From JAGXIT01 sp049293335 (GTDB lineage: Bacteria; Patescibacteriota; Saccharimonadia; Saccharimonadales; UBA4665), in the NCBI GenBank assembly GCA_049293335.1, contig JBATSO010000047.1, positions 1 through 46,205 on the forward strand: a stretch of DNA of 46,205 nt, given 5' to 3'. The notes under the pieces were generated by a model. The model saw only the letters and a list, made by a program, of their open reading frames with translations, made no database searches and was not told where the DNA came from. The translations under genes were made by a program, and so were the position numbers. Position 1 is the stretch's first letter; each line of letters begins with the position of its first letter. This document shows, piece after piece, positions 29,375-39,436 of the stretch.

Positions 29375-30994
29375 TTAGTAATCTACTTTAATTGTTCGTA
29401 GGCTTACGCGCCTTAGCCAGTCAAACAGTGGCCGAACCTCGGCCAGGCCAAACAGGGCAGATATAAGAATATGCACAGTCAATGTTACCGCCGCTATACC
29501 ACTAAACTTAAACAGCAACGTTGTACCTTGGTCATTAGCAATAAGCGGCAAAAATTGCACCGAAATAAAGCCTGTGACAATACTAAAGCCTGTGACAGAA
29601 ATTATCTTTACTACACCACCCCAAAAATCAGCATCAAATAATTTTCTGTCTCGATTAAGCATGATACTTCCTAATACAGCAACTTCGGTAGCTGCCACGA
29701 TCGACTGTGCCATGGCTAGCCCCTCTGCACCGTAGCCCCAGGTGCGAGCAAGTGTAAACGAAAGCATAATGTTGAGCGCTATTACAAATATAGAAACAAA
29801 CAGTGGTGTACGAGTGTCTTTCTGGGCGTAAAACCAACGCGAAATAATGGTGTACATAATTCTAAACAAAATAGCGACACACAAGAAACCAAAAATGTTC
29901 GTTATTTCTTGAGAATTTTGAGTAAAAATAAACCGCGCTAAATAACCACGGCCAAAGAAGCTCACGACCACAATTGGTAGCGCCATCCACATCATTAACC
30001 GCAGTATTTTCAGAAAATCCTGCCGAAACAAATCAGGCCGCCCTTGGCTTAAACGCGTATTTAGCTTCGGGAAGATGGCCGTAGAAATAGCCGTACCAAT
30101 CAGCAATATTGGCGCAGTATGAAGCACGTAAGCACTGTTAAAGTTACCGATAGCCGTTGCGCCACCCACCACAGGACTCGAGGCGATGTTTGTTTCTACA
30201 ATACCCTGCACTTGGTCTATGCCCTGGTCCAGTGAACGCGGCGGCAAAGCTTTCAGCATCGACCGAAAATCATCACTTTGCCAGTTAATGCTCGGCCGCC
30301 ACCGAAAACCTAGGCCATAGTTACCAAGCATTATTACCAAAAGTTGCATAACTGCACCCACCACGGCCCCGATTGCTAGGCCAACAATTCCAATATTGTG
30401 TTTAAAAATGTATAAACTGGCAATTATGCAGGCGTTATAGAAAAGTGGTGCAATGGCGTAAAAAAAGAAGCGCCCAAACACCTGTTGCACCGCCGAAATT
30501 ACACCCGAAACCGTAAAAAGCAGTGGGTTAAAAGACAGTATTCGAATCATGAGCGCAACATTGTGTTGTTGGTCGGGTGTTAAACCATGCGCCACCACAG
30601 TTCGCACCAATACATCAGCAAAAATAAACATTATTGCACCCACCGCAACCATAAAAAGGCACAAAAAGTTAACCAGACTGGTCGAAAGTTCCCATACACC
30701 CTGTCGGTCACCTTTGTGCAGGCGGTCTGAAAGATAAGGTATAAAGGCTACTCCAAGTGCCCCCGCGGCAATGGTAAAGAAAAAGAAATCGGGCAAAACA
30801 AAGGCCGCAAAATATACCCCTGCGTTTTGGTCGGGCGCAATTGGTACACCGTTTACTACTCCGTTAAAATTGGCGTTTACCAGCTTGGTACGAAAAAACC
30901 CCATCACCTGGGCAACCAGCGCGGTCGCCACTAAAAGCATTGCGGCATTACCAAAGGTAATCTTTTTTCGGCTTCGGGGAATTGTTATTTGCAT
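29375..30994 (-). CDS. murJ: Lipid II flippase MurJ/MviN
   Basis: MurJ moves lipid II across the cytoplasmic membrane for peptidoglycan synthesis. The protein of about 539 aa has about 14 TM helices, an N-terminal ITFGNAAMLLVATALVAQVMGFFRTKLVNANF with a basic Arg in helix 1-2, FFFFTIAAGALGVAFIPYL, and the GSAISTAIFPKLNTRLSQG motif region. The start at 30994 is chosen as an internal ATG (MQIT), four codons after the first Met. TATACT lies about 11 nt before it. The enzyme shows that the cell makes its own peptidoglycan. Confidence 0.93.
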   Translation of the reverse strand: MQITIPRSRKKITFGNAAMLLVATALVAQVMGFFRTKLVNANFNGVVNGVPIAPDQNAGVYFAAFVLPDFFFFTIAAGALGVAFIPYLSDRLHKGDRQGVWELSTSLVNFLCLFMVAVGAIMFIFADVLVRTVVAHGLTPDQQHNVALMIRILSFNPLLFTVSGVISAVQQVFGRFFFYAIAPLFYNACIIASLYIFKHNIGIVGLAIGAVVGAVMQLLVIMLGNYGLGFRWRPSINWQSDDFRSMLKALPPRSLDQGIDQVQGIVETNIASSPVVGGATAIGNFNSAYVLHTAPILLIGTAISTAIFPKLNTRLSQGRPDLFRQDFLKILRLMMWMALPIVVVSFFGRGYLARFIFTQNSQEITNIFGFLCVAILFRIMYTIISRWFYAQKDTRTPLFVSIFVIALNIMLSFTLARTWGYGAEGLAMAQSIVAATEVAVLGSIMLNRDRKLFDADFWGGVVKIISVTGFSIVTGFISVQFLPLIANDQGTTLLFKFSGIAAVTLTVHILISALFGLAEVRPLFDWLRRVSLRTIKVDY

Positions 30995-31110
30995 AAACCT
31001 ATACAAGTATAACTCAGGGGCTGGCTCAGAACCACCGTGTATTGGGCCAATTTTGTGTTACTAGCATTACTTGTTAGATACTTCAAAAACAATCTAAGAC
31101 TAGATGGAGT

Positions 31111-32979
31111 TTAATAAAGCGCAGCTTCTTTCGGCAGGTGCGATCCCTCTAGAAGCGTCAGAACTTCCTCGGCGTCAACGGTTTCTTTTTCGAGTAGTGC
31201 TTTTTTAAGTGCCTCAAGTTGCTTTAAGTTGGCTTTAATAACAATCCGCGCACGGTTAGCAGCTTCGGTTATAAGCGCCTCGACTTCGTCATCGATTAGC
31301 TTTGCTGTTTCATCTGAATATTCGCGCTCGTGCATGATGCGTTCCATCATAATGCCTTCTTGGCTCTGGAACACTTGGTCGCGTAGTTTTTTGCCCATAC
31401 CTTGCTGGGTTATCATATCGCGCGCTAGTTCGGCGGCTTTTTGCAGGTCATTACCTGCACCTGTTGTAACGCGGTCTTTGCCATACTTAACCTCTTCGGC
31501 AATACGCCCCCCAAGCATACGAGCTAGCACATCTTTGTATTCCAAAATGCTGTGGTAGCTTTTGTCTTCTGGCGGAATAAACCATGTTACACCACCCGTG
31601 GCGCCGCGCGGAATGATGGTGACCTTGTGCACGACATCACTGTCAGGTAGTACGTGCCCCACAATAGCATGGCCCGCTTCGTGGTAGGCAGTCAGTTCTT
31701 TTTCGTGCTCATTCATGACTTTGCTTTTACGTTCTGGGCCAATGGCCACCCGCTCAAAAGCTTCAGTTACGTCTTCTTGGGTAATTTGGGCATGGTTGTT
31801 ACGGGCAGCAATTATAGCCGATTCGTTGGCAATGTTTGCAAGGTCGGCGCCCGAAGAACCAGCCGTTTTAGCTGCCAAAGCATCTATGTCAACGTCTTTG
31901 GCAAGCGGTTTTTTGTCGAAGTGGATTTTTAGAATAGCATCGCGGTCAGGTCTGTCGGGCAGGCCAATGTTTACACGGCGGTCAAAGCGGCCAGGCCGCA
32001 ACAGCGCGGGGTCTAGCACATCGGCACGGTTAGTGGCTGCCAGTACAATCACGTTCTGCCCTTGTTCAAAGCCGTCCATTTCAACCAAAATTTGGTTGAG
32101 CGTTTGTTCGCGTTCGTCGTGCCCACCGCCCATACCGCTGCCTCGGCGCCGACCAACGGCATCGATTTCGTCAACAAATATTATGCACGGCGCGTTCTTT
32201 TTAGCCTTGGCAAAAAGGTCGCGTACGCGGCTGGCACCCACGCCCACAAACATTTCTACAAACTCAGAACCAGAAATACTAAAGAACGGCACTCCCGCCT
32301 CACCCGCCACGGCACGCGCTAGCATAGTTTTACCGGTGCCAGGAGGACCCACCAGCAGCACGCCCTTTGGAATTTTAGCGCCCAGTGTTTCAAACTTTTT
32401 CGGGAACTTTAGAAACTCCACAACTTCTTCAAGGTCTTGTTTGGCTTCGGCCTGACCTGCAATGCTCTTAAAGGTCATTTTATCTTTTTCGTTGCCATAC
32501 AAACGCGCACGACTTTTGCCAAAACTAAGCGCTTGGTTGCCCTGACCCTGGGCGCTACGCATCATGAAGAACAACAAGCCGCCTATTAAAACCACTGGCA
32601 AAATAGAGGTTAGCCCAATACTAAGCATGTTTGAGGCTGTTGAAGTGGCTGCTTTAGCGGTGATCTTTACTTTATTTTTGTTAATCCCTTCATCGGCCGT
32701 GGTAGCGTTTTGTTCCATGTAGGCTTTAAGGCTGGGTTTTTGATCGCCTTTTTTGGTAATGGTTAACTCTTGGCCACTTACGCTTATTTTTTCGTATTTC
32801 CCTGCATTGGCTTCTTGAACAGCCTGTGAAATGGGAATTTCTTTAGTAAGTGAGGGTTGGTTGAGCGCCGAAATGCCAATTAAGACCATGAGCGCAACGA
32901 GGGCAATAAAGCCAATATTCTTACCGGTTCGCTTGCCAGAAGGCCGCTTACCGTTTGAGCGGTGGGGTTTTGTATCCAT
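31111..32979 (-). CDS. ftsH: ATP-dependent zinc metalloprotease FtsH
   Basis: FtsH degrades membrane and regulatory proteins. The 622-aa protein has two N-terminal TM helices (about 22-38 and 117-140) around a periplasmic domain. The AAA domain has Walker A GPPGTGKT at 211-218, Walker B IIFVDEID at 266-273, the pore motif FVGVGASRVRDLF and the SRH ALLRPGRFDRR. The zinc protease motif HEAGH is at 433-437. The C-terminus ends with KKALLEKETVDAEEVLTLLEG. TATACT ends 8 nt before the ATG, so it is probably leaderless. It is a central housekeeping protease. Confidence 0.97.
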   Translation of the reverse strand: MDTKPHRSNGKRPSGKRTGKNIGFIALVALMVLIGISALNQPSLTKEIPISQAVQEANAGKYEKISVSGQELTITKKGDQKPSLKAYMEQNATTADEGINKNKVKITAKAATSTASNMLSIGLTSILPVVLIGGLLFFMMRSAQGQGNQALSFGKSRARLYGNEKDKMTFKSIAGQAEAKQDLEEVVEFLKFPKKFETLGAKIPKGVLLVGPPGTGKTMLARAVAGEAGVPFFSISGSEFVEMFVGVGASRVRDLFAKAKKNAPCIIFVDEIDAVGRRRGSGMGGGHDEREQTLNQILVEMDGFEQGQNVIVLAATNRADVLDPALLRPGRFDRRVNIGLPDRPDRDAILKIHFDKKPLAKDVDIDALAAKTAGSSGADLANIANESAIIAARNNHAQITQEDVTEAFERVAIGPERKSKVMNEHEKELTAYHEAGHAIVGHVLPDSDVVHKVTIIPRGATGGVTWFIPPEDKSYHSILEYKDVLARMLGGRIAEEVKYGKDRVTTGAGNDLQKAAELARDMITQQGMGKKLRDQVFQSQEGIMMERIMHEREYSDETAKLIDDEVEALITEAANRARIVIKANLKQLEALKKALLEKETVDAEEVLTLLEGSHLPKEAALY

Positions 32980-33029
32980 GTTTGAGTAGTATACAACAGA
33001 TGCCAGACTATTGCGACAGGCGAGCTATG

Positions 33030-34998
33030 TTAGTTTTCGTCACGCATATCGCGAATAGGGTTGCGGCGAATATTTGTAAGCAGCGGCAACAATGTGCTCA
33101 CAAGTGCCGCGAGCACAATCAGGCCAGCAACTATGGCAACATACGTCATATCGACTCCAAAAAACACAAATTGTTTATGTACGTCCTGGGCACTGTAGGC
33201 TAACACTGCGGTTGCAGACGCATCGGGCGCGAGGCGATTACTAAGTAGTTCGGCCCCAATCGCCCCAATGCCAAGTGACAGCACTAAAATAATTCCCGCA
33301 ATAAATAAGCTGTATGTTAGATATATTTGGGCAATCGCAAACCGCGTTGCACCGAGGGCACGAAACACCGCTGTTTCACGCCGACTATCGGCAATAATTT
33401 TACCAACTATGCCCATCAAAACAAGGCTCGCAATCAACAGTACGGCTGGTGCTACATAGCGCATAACCTTCCAGACATTTTGACGCAAGTCCTCGATAGC
33501 GCTGGCATTGTTGCCAAACGGCGCTACGGTGTAATATTTGCCCTGGCGGTCACAATCGGCAACTCTTGGGTCGGCCTGGCCTGGCTGGGGCATACCGCTA
33601 AAATCTTGCGTAACTTTGCTTTCACAGGTTGCTTGCTTTGCAAAGTTTTTAGCAGCACTCAAAGTCGGAAACTCGGCATAATACGTTTGTGTAAATACAG
33701 TTGTGTCTTGAACGGCGGGACGAACGAGCGAAGCTACCGAACCAGTTGTAATTGCTGCTGACGGCGAAAACCACCCCTGACCCAAACTCGAACGCAAAAT
33801 GCTTTCAATAATACCTCGGGCGCTAAAACCTGCCTGGTAACTAACATCTTGCGACAACCCTACAATTCTCACTTTCAGAACTTCTTGAGTAGGGTCCTGG
33901 TAGCCTTCAAATTGTTTTTTAAAACTTATTTCGTTGTCGGCCTGCTTTTTTTCTTCGTTTGAACGTGTGTCTTTTTTGATAGTCACGGCTCCACATGGTT
34001 CGGTTGGGGCTGCGTATTGCAAACTTGGTGCAGTATAGTTTTTATTACCCTTATTTCGAGCAATCTCTTGCTCTTGGATGTTTGCCTGATTATATAAATC
34101 CACACTGGCGCTATTGCGGTAGCATAGTTCGGCTACCGAACCAGCTATTCCTTTACGTACGGCCACTAAACGGTCGAGGCGCTGAGACGAAGATGCGGTT
34201 GACGGCAAACTATTTAATCCCAAAATTTGTTCGGCCGCACTCATTGGCGCTATTACGGGTACAGCCCCATCTTTGCCGACCGCTAGGGTTTGATGAGGTA
34301 GTAAAAACGGCTGTAGCAGCTCTGTGTCGAAGGCCGACCAGCCAAGCGTGTTAATTGTAACAACACCGCGCGGTTCTGTCATGGTGCTGCTTTTACTACT
34401 CTCTGCAAATTGCTCTTTTGCATCGAGTATTGGCGAGACAGTTGGTTGTGTCTGGCCAAAGCCAGGTCCATTGCTCGTGGCGCTACGGTATGTTTTTAGA
34501 GCGCCATTACTGCGGGCCAGTTTTGTGAAGTCTTCGTACTGCACATGGGGCAATGCCCTGGCGTAGGCAGTTTGTGCCTCTTTAGTGAACGCTGAGGCTT
34601 GGTTTAAGGTTCGCTGCACCGAACCATCGGGCATCTTGTATTCGAGCAGTGGCAGGGTTTGGTCGTTGGTAGGGTCGTAACTAATATCGAGCTTTTTAGC
34701 AGCCTGCTTTTTTTCGGCTTTTAGCGCCGTGGTTTTAGCCATAAGATTTTCGAATATTGGCGGCGTGCCGACTATTTGGGCGTTGTAGTCCAGGATTGGA
34801 CTGGCCTGCACAATGTAGCGACTGCCCAGCCCTTCCTTCGCAAAAGAAGCCGTGCTGCGCGCTGCACCCGTAAGCATAAACAGCACGAGCGCTATGCCCG
34901 CAAACAATAAGGCCGCAATGACAATAATAATGCCCGTCCGCACTCGATGTGTTTTGAGTTTAGCGGCCGCAAGCAAAACCCCGTCTAAGACGCGCATC
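33030..34998 (-). CDS. ABC transporter permease, FtsX/MacB type
   Basis: This protein of about 655 aa has one N-terminal TM helix (about 24-46), a very large external domain (about 50-510) and three C-terminal TM helices (around 525-548, 570-595 and 625-648), the layout of the MacB/LolC FtsX-like permease family. The cytoplasmic loop GKIIADSRRETAVFRALGATRFAIAQIYLTYSL is the family's signature. These systems extrude lipoproteins, peptides or toxins. The start overlaps the stop of the ATPase gene (ATGATG), so both subunits are coupled. The external domain is unusually long and lacks recognised motifs, so the substrate is unknown. Confidence 0.9.
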
Positions 34999-35818
34999 AT
35001 GCTACCACTCCCCCATCGACCATAGTAATAACTCGGTCGGCTTGGCTGGCTAAGGCCATATCGTGCGTTACTACCACCACTGTCGTGCCCCTTTTGTCAC
35101 GAATTTGCCTAAAAAGGTCAAAAATAGCGGTGGCATTGGTATGGTCAAGGTTTCCCGTTGGCTCGTCTGCCAGCAAAATATCTGGGTCGTTTTGGAGGGC
35201 ACGAGCTATTGCCGCGCGCTGCATTTGCCCACCAGATAGTTCGCGCGGATAGTGCCGCAGCCGATCCGCAAGCCCAACAATCTCGGCCGTTTCATTACTT
35301 TTTTTCGTACGCACAAGCCGTTTTGTTCGAGCAAACATGGCGGGCACCTCAATGTTTGTTTGTAGGCGCAAAAAAGGTTGCAAGTAAAAAAACTGAAACA
35401 CAAAGCCAATGGTGCGGTTACGAAAACGCGAAAGTTTAGCATCGCGCAGCTTACTAAGGTCTTGGTTGTGTACAACAATTGTGCCTGTACTGGGTTTATC
35501 AAGGCCACCGATAAGCTGTAGCAGCGTGCTCTTGCCGCTGCCGCTCGTGCCCGTTATAGCGACAAACTCACCTTTATGTATGCTGAGGCTGACGTTTTTT
35601 AGAGCTTTTACACTAGTTTTACCCATTTTATATGTTTTGCTCATGTCTTCAACGCGCACTATAATTTCTTCGTTTTTGGGGCGATATGACTGCGTGTCTC
35701 GTATGGTACGGGCAGCGAGTTTGATTTCTTGTAGGGCTAACCGCGGGTCGTCACTGCACGACTTGAGCAGTTGCATTGCATAAACTTGCCGAGCTTCAGG
35801 GCCACTCCCACCATTCAT
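34997..35818 (-). CDS. ABC transporter ATP-binding protein, MacB/LolD type
   Basis: The ATPase subunit of the exporter has Walker A GTSGSGKST, the FVFQFFYLQPFLRLQTNIE Q-loop region, the signature LSGGQMQRAAIARALQNDPDILLADEPTGNLD and the H-loop VVVVTHD. An N-terminal extension of about 55 residues (QLLKSCSDDPRLALQEIKLAARTIRD) precedes the ABC core and is not standard for LolD; it may bind a partner. CATACT ends 7 nt before the ATG at 35818. It is co-translated with the permease downstream. Confidence 0.95.
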   Translation of the reverse strand: MNGGSGPEARQVYAMQLLKSCSDDPRLALQEIKLAARTIRDTQSYRPKNEEIIVRVEDMSKTYKMGKTSVKALKNVSLSIHKGEFVAITGTSGSGKSTLLQLIGGLDKPSTGTIVVHNQDLSKLRDAKLSRFRNRTIGFVFQFFYLQPFLRLQTNIEVPAMFARTKRLVRTKKSNETAEIVGLADRLRHYPRELSGGQMQRAAIARALQNDPDILLADEPTGNLDHTNATAIFDLFRQIRDKRGTTVVVVTHDMALASQADRVITMVDGGVVA

Positions 35819-35837
35819 AGCGTTTAGTATGCACTGT

Positions 35838-36788
35838 TTATGCTTGGTTTGCAATCAACCTTACACATTCTTTTTCGAGCTTGAAACTTTGGCCTCGAGC
35901 TATATCGACCAAGGAATTATTGCGCCCGTTTCTTATGGCGCCATCAAGACGATAAAGCGTTTTGGTTGTAATGGTGGCGCTTGTATATAGCCGTAACCAT
36001 TCGGCTAAAAACTCCCGCGAAACTTCTACTGGCAAGGCCTGATACTGTGGCCTGGAAATACTATCGGCCGTAGAATAACGCACAATACATTCGCTTACGC
36101 CACCTTGAATTGCATGGTTGAGCAGCAAAGCCTGTTGGCTATGAGCCAGGAGCTTTGTGCGCTGAACATCGCCAAGTTTTGGCATAATACGGTGCCGTAC
36201 ATAGTTGCGTAGGTACGTTTCATCTTGGTTGGTACTGTCCTCGCGCCACTCTACATTATGTAAACGAGCATATTTACGTATCTGTTGTTTTGACCATCCC
36301 AGAAGCGGACGCTTAATTTCTGCTGTATCTTTCAGCGAGCTAAGGCCACGACTTTTCGTGCCGCGCAGCCAGTTTATTATGATAGTTTCGAGCACATCGT
36401 CTTGGTGGTGGGCGGTGATAATTGCCTGTGCCTTATATTGTTTTTGAACGCGTTTTAAAAACTCGTAGCGGGCAGTGCGGGCGGCGGCCTCACTAGCTCC
36501 CTCGCCCAGCTCGACTCGCTCCGACTCAAACGGCAAATCATGTTTTTTGGCAAGCTGTTCTACAAACAACGCATCGGCCTTCGAGTCTGGGCGTATGCCG
36601 TGGTCAAAATGCGCCACGGTGAGTTGAACGTTGGATGGTGCGTGTTGGACGTTGGCATTTTGAATTTTGGATTTTGGATTTGTTTGTGATTTGAAGTACT
36701 TTTGCACCAGCGCGTGCAAAAGTACGACCGAGTCCACTCCGCCGCTCACTGCCACAACATACCTACCTGCCGCTACCTCAATCTGCAT
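35838..36788 (-). CDS. tilS: tRNA(Ile)-lysidine synthase TilS
   Basis: TilS converts C34 of the CAU-anticodon tRNA-Ile into lysidine. The 316-aa protein has the PP-loop SGGVDS (15-20), AHFDHGIRPDSKADALFVEQLAKKHDLPFESERVELG, ITAHHQDDVLETIIINWLRGTKSRGL and the TilS core domain GWSKQQIRKYARLHNVEWREDSTNQDETYLRNYVRHRIMPKL. Residues 33-55 (SQTNPKSKIQNANVQHAPSN plus flanks) are an extra low-complexity insertion encoded by a repeat tract at 36624-36692. ATG at 36788 follows TATACT by 7 nt. It has a shared divergent promoter with the next plus-strand gene. Confidence 0.94.
   Translation of the reverse strand: MQIEVAAGRYVVAVSGGVDSVVLLHALVQKYFKSQTNPKSKIQNANVQHAPSNVQLTVAHFDHGIRPDSKADALFVEQLAKKHDLPFESERVELGEGASEAAARTARYEFLKRVQKQYKAQAIITAHHQDDVLETIIINWLRGTKSRGLSSLKDTAEIKRPLLGWSKQQIRKYARLHNVEWREDSTNQDETYLRNYVRHRIMPKLGDVQRTKLLAHSQQALLLNHAIQGGVSECIVRYSTADSISRPQYQALPVEVSREFLAEWLRLYTSATITTKTLYRLDGAIRNGRNNSLVDIARGQSFKLEKECVRLIANQA
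36624..36692. repeat. Repeat-derived insertion in tilS
   Basis: A run of AATTTTGGATTTTGGATTT-like and GTTGGACGTTGG-like short direct repeats encodes an extra loop between PP-loop strand 2 and the AHFDHG motif. It is in frame and low-complexity. The phrase resembles dispersed 'ATCCAAAATCC' repeats known from other genomes. Confidence 0.75.
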
Positions 36789-36811
36789 GTATCCTAGTAT
36801 ACTTAGAAGCA
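36789..36811. promoter_or_regulatory. Shared divergent promoter with palindromic -10
   Basis: The palindrome AGTATACT (36796-36803) gives TATACT on both strands. On the minus strand it ends 7 nt before the tilS ATG, and on the plus strand 8 nt before the ATG at 36812. The two start codons are only 23 bp apart, so both genes would produce leaderless mRNAs from a single overlapping -10. Confidence 0.8.
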
Positions 36812-37087
36812 ATGAATAGTCTAATTACCCACCTACATAGCCTTGCTAGGCGCCTGTATCCGTACTACAAAGACTTAGAACGAATGAGCATAGTCGCGGG
36901 AATTGTGTTTTATGGAGGAGTTGGCATATATCTTTACATTCAGCCAAAAACTCGGTATTTAGCGCCCTACGCCCTCATACCGCTAGCCCTACACCTCGGC
37001 GTTAGTTTGCTATACGGCTGGATTATTAAAAAGCTGGTTGTGGGTAAAAGCCCTTCCAGCAGGGCTACTACCAGAGGGCTGAAATGA
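36812..37087 (+). CDS. Small two-TM membrane protein
   Basis: This 91-aa protein is not recognised. It has an amphipathic N-terminus and two TM helices (about 26-46 and 50-72), with a basic C-terminal tail (KKLVVGKSPSSRATTRGLK). It overlaps the next gene by ATGA, so the two small membrane proteins are translated together. It diverges from tilS at the shared promoter. Confidence 0.7.
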   Translation: MNSLITHLHSLARRLYPYYKDLERMSIVAGIVFYGGVGIYLYIQPKTRYLAPYALIPLALHLGVSLLYGWIIKKLVVGKSPSSRATTRGLK

Positions 37088-37359
37088 AGATAGAGCATGG
37101 GGATTCTCTACGCGACCGTGTTGCCAAGCTTGAGCAACGTAATACACGGGTTGAGGCCGACAAAGCTTGGGAGACGAGCTGGGTACGCCGCGGCGCCATT
37201 ATGCTGCTCACTTACTTTACGGTTGTAGCTTACCTGCACTTCGTGATTCACATCAATCCGTGGCTAAATGCGCTTGTACCAGTGGTTGGCTTTTTCCTCT
37301 CAACCCTAACCATCTCATTTCTAAAAACAACTTGGCTAAAAAACCGAAAGGTCCTGTAG
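37084..37359 (+). CDS. Small two-TM membrane protein, second of pair
   Basis: This 91-aa protein is not recognised. A charged helical N-terminus (MKIEHGDSLRDRVAKLEQRNTRVEADKAW, possible short coiled coil) precedes two TM helices (about 34-55 and 60-82) and a basic end. It is coupled to the preceding gene. The pair may form a heteromeric membrane complex. Nothing points to a specific role. Confidence 0.7.
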   Translation: MKIEHGDSLRDRVAKLEQRNTRVEADKAWETSWVRRGAIMLLTYFTVVAYLHFVIHINPWLNALVPVVGFFLSTLTISFLKTTWLKNRKVL

Positions 37360-37399
37360 TGTGCTATCTACTACTATCTTGCAGCTAAGTCGCGACAAG

Positions 37400-37443
37400 A
37401 AACGAAGAGGAAACGAAGAGGAAACGAAGAGGAAACGAAGAGG
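37400..37443. repeat. AAACGAAGAGG 11-bp tandem repeat, four copies
   Basis: Four perfect 11-bp units (37400-37443) follow the membrane-protein pair in non-coding DNA. They run directly into the 35-bp dispersed repeat beginning at 37438. Confidence 0.95.
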
Positions 37444-37472
37444 CCTGGCCTGTAACAGGGGAAGGTTTTGCA
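37438..37472. repeat. 35-bp dispersed repeat, copy A
   Basis: A sequence beginning AAGAGGCCTGGCCTGTAACA and ending GGTTTTGCA is identical to 40649-40683 (35 of 35). It is the second repeat family in the window. It contains the palindrome-like AGGCCTGGCCT. Confidence 0.9.
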
Positions 37473-37630
37473 AATTTTGGAAATAACGTCGGAAAAATAA
37501 CGCAAAAGTAGGCTAGTGATGCTCAGGGTGTCTGTGCTTGCGCGGGCTTATTTGTCTTTGTAGATGACGCCTGTGCTTGCGTTGGCCGTTGGCACTTGAT
37601 AGGCTAAGCAGATAGAGAAGGAGGTGTGCC
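37473..37630. other. Non-coding leader before the 50-aa gene
   Basis: No gene is seen here. The tract holds GCTCAGGGTGTCTGTGCTTG-like sequence repeated as TGCCTGTGCTTGCGTTGG (two TGTGCTTGCG words at about 37531 and 37571). It ends with the strong Shine-Dalgarno AAGGAGGTG before the next start. Confidence 0.4.
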
Positions 37631-37783
37631 ATGGCGATAAAAGTTAGTGAAAAATCAACCAAAAGTGAGAGTTGGGCGGAATACCAGCGTTCGGTCGACG
37701 CTGCCCACGCCCAGCCAGAAGACATGGCTGTCACCGTCATCGAAGCCAACCGCCCGATAAGCGTAACGAGCGCACAGGCCTAA
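37631..37783 (+). CDS. Small protein, 50 aa, with strong SD
   Basis: The ORF begins ATGGCGATAAAAGTTAGTGA and encodes MAIKVSEKSTKSESWAEYQR, then a polar/acidic stretch (PEDMAVTVIEANRPISVTSAQA). The SD AAGGAGGTG with 6-7 nt spacing is one of the best in the window. Its stop is followed at once by the ATG of the pRiA4b-type gene (37785), so the two genes form an operon. It is not recognised. The arrangement (tiny gene directly upstream of a larger gene) resembles toxin-antitoxin or leader-peptide pairs. Confidence 0.75.
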   Translation: MAIKVSEKSTKSESWAEYQRSVDAAHAQPEDMAVTVIEANRPISVTSAQA

Positions 37784-37784
37784 T

Positions 37785-39293
<1,509 letters not shown>

Positions 39294-39436
39294 AAAATTC
39301 ACTGCTTTTACGACCATATTGTTTACAGTAGCGAATTCCATGTTTTTCCATAGGGTAAGTATGGACAGATTTCCATACTTACGTGTCAATAACAGATGAG
39401 AATGTGGCGTAAATACCACATTAAAACGGTATTAGC
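39294..39436. other. Convergent intergenic region with hairpin
   Basis: An 11-bp perfect hairpin, GTAAGTATGGA (39355-39365) with TCCATACTTAC (39372-39382), lies between the pRiA4b-type gene and fic. It lacks a T-tract of usual length, so it may end both transcripts only weakly, or bind a protein. Confidence 0.5.

Noticed and set aside
31715..32455. 246-aa plus-strand ORF opposite ftsH
   Set aside because: Long open frame caused by codon bias of the ftsH AAA domain; Ser/Arg-rich translation without motifs.
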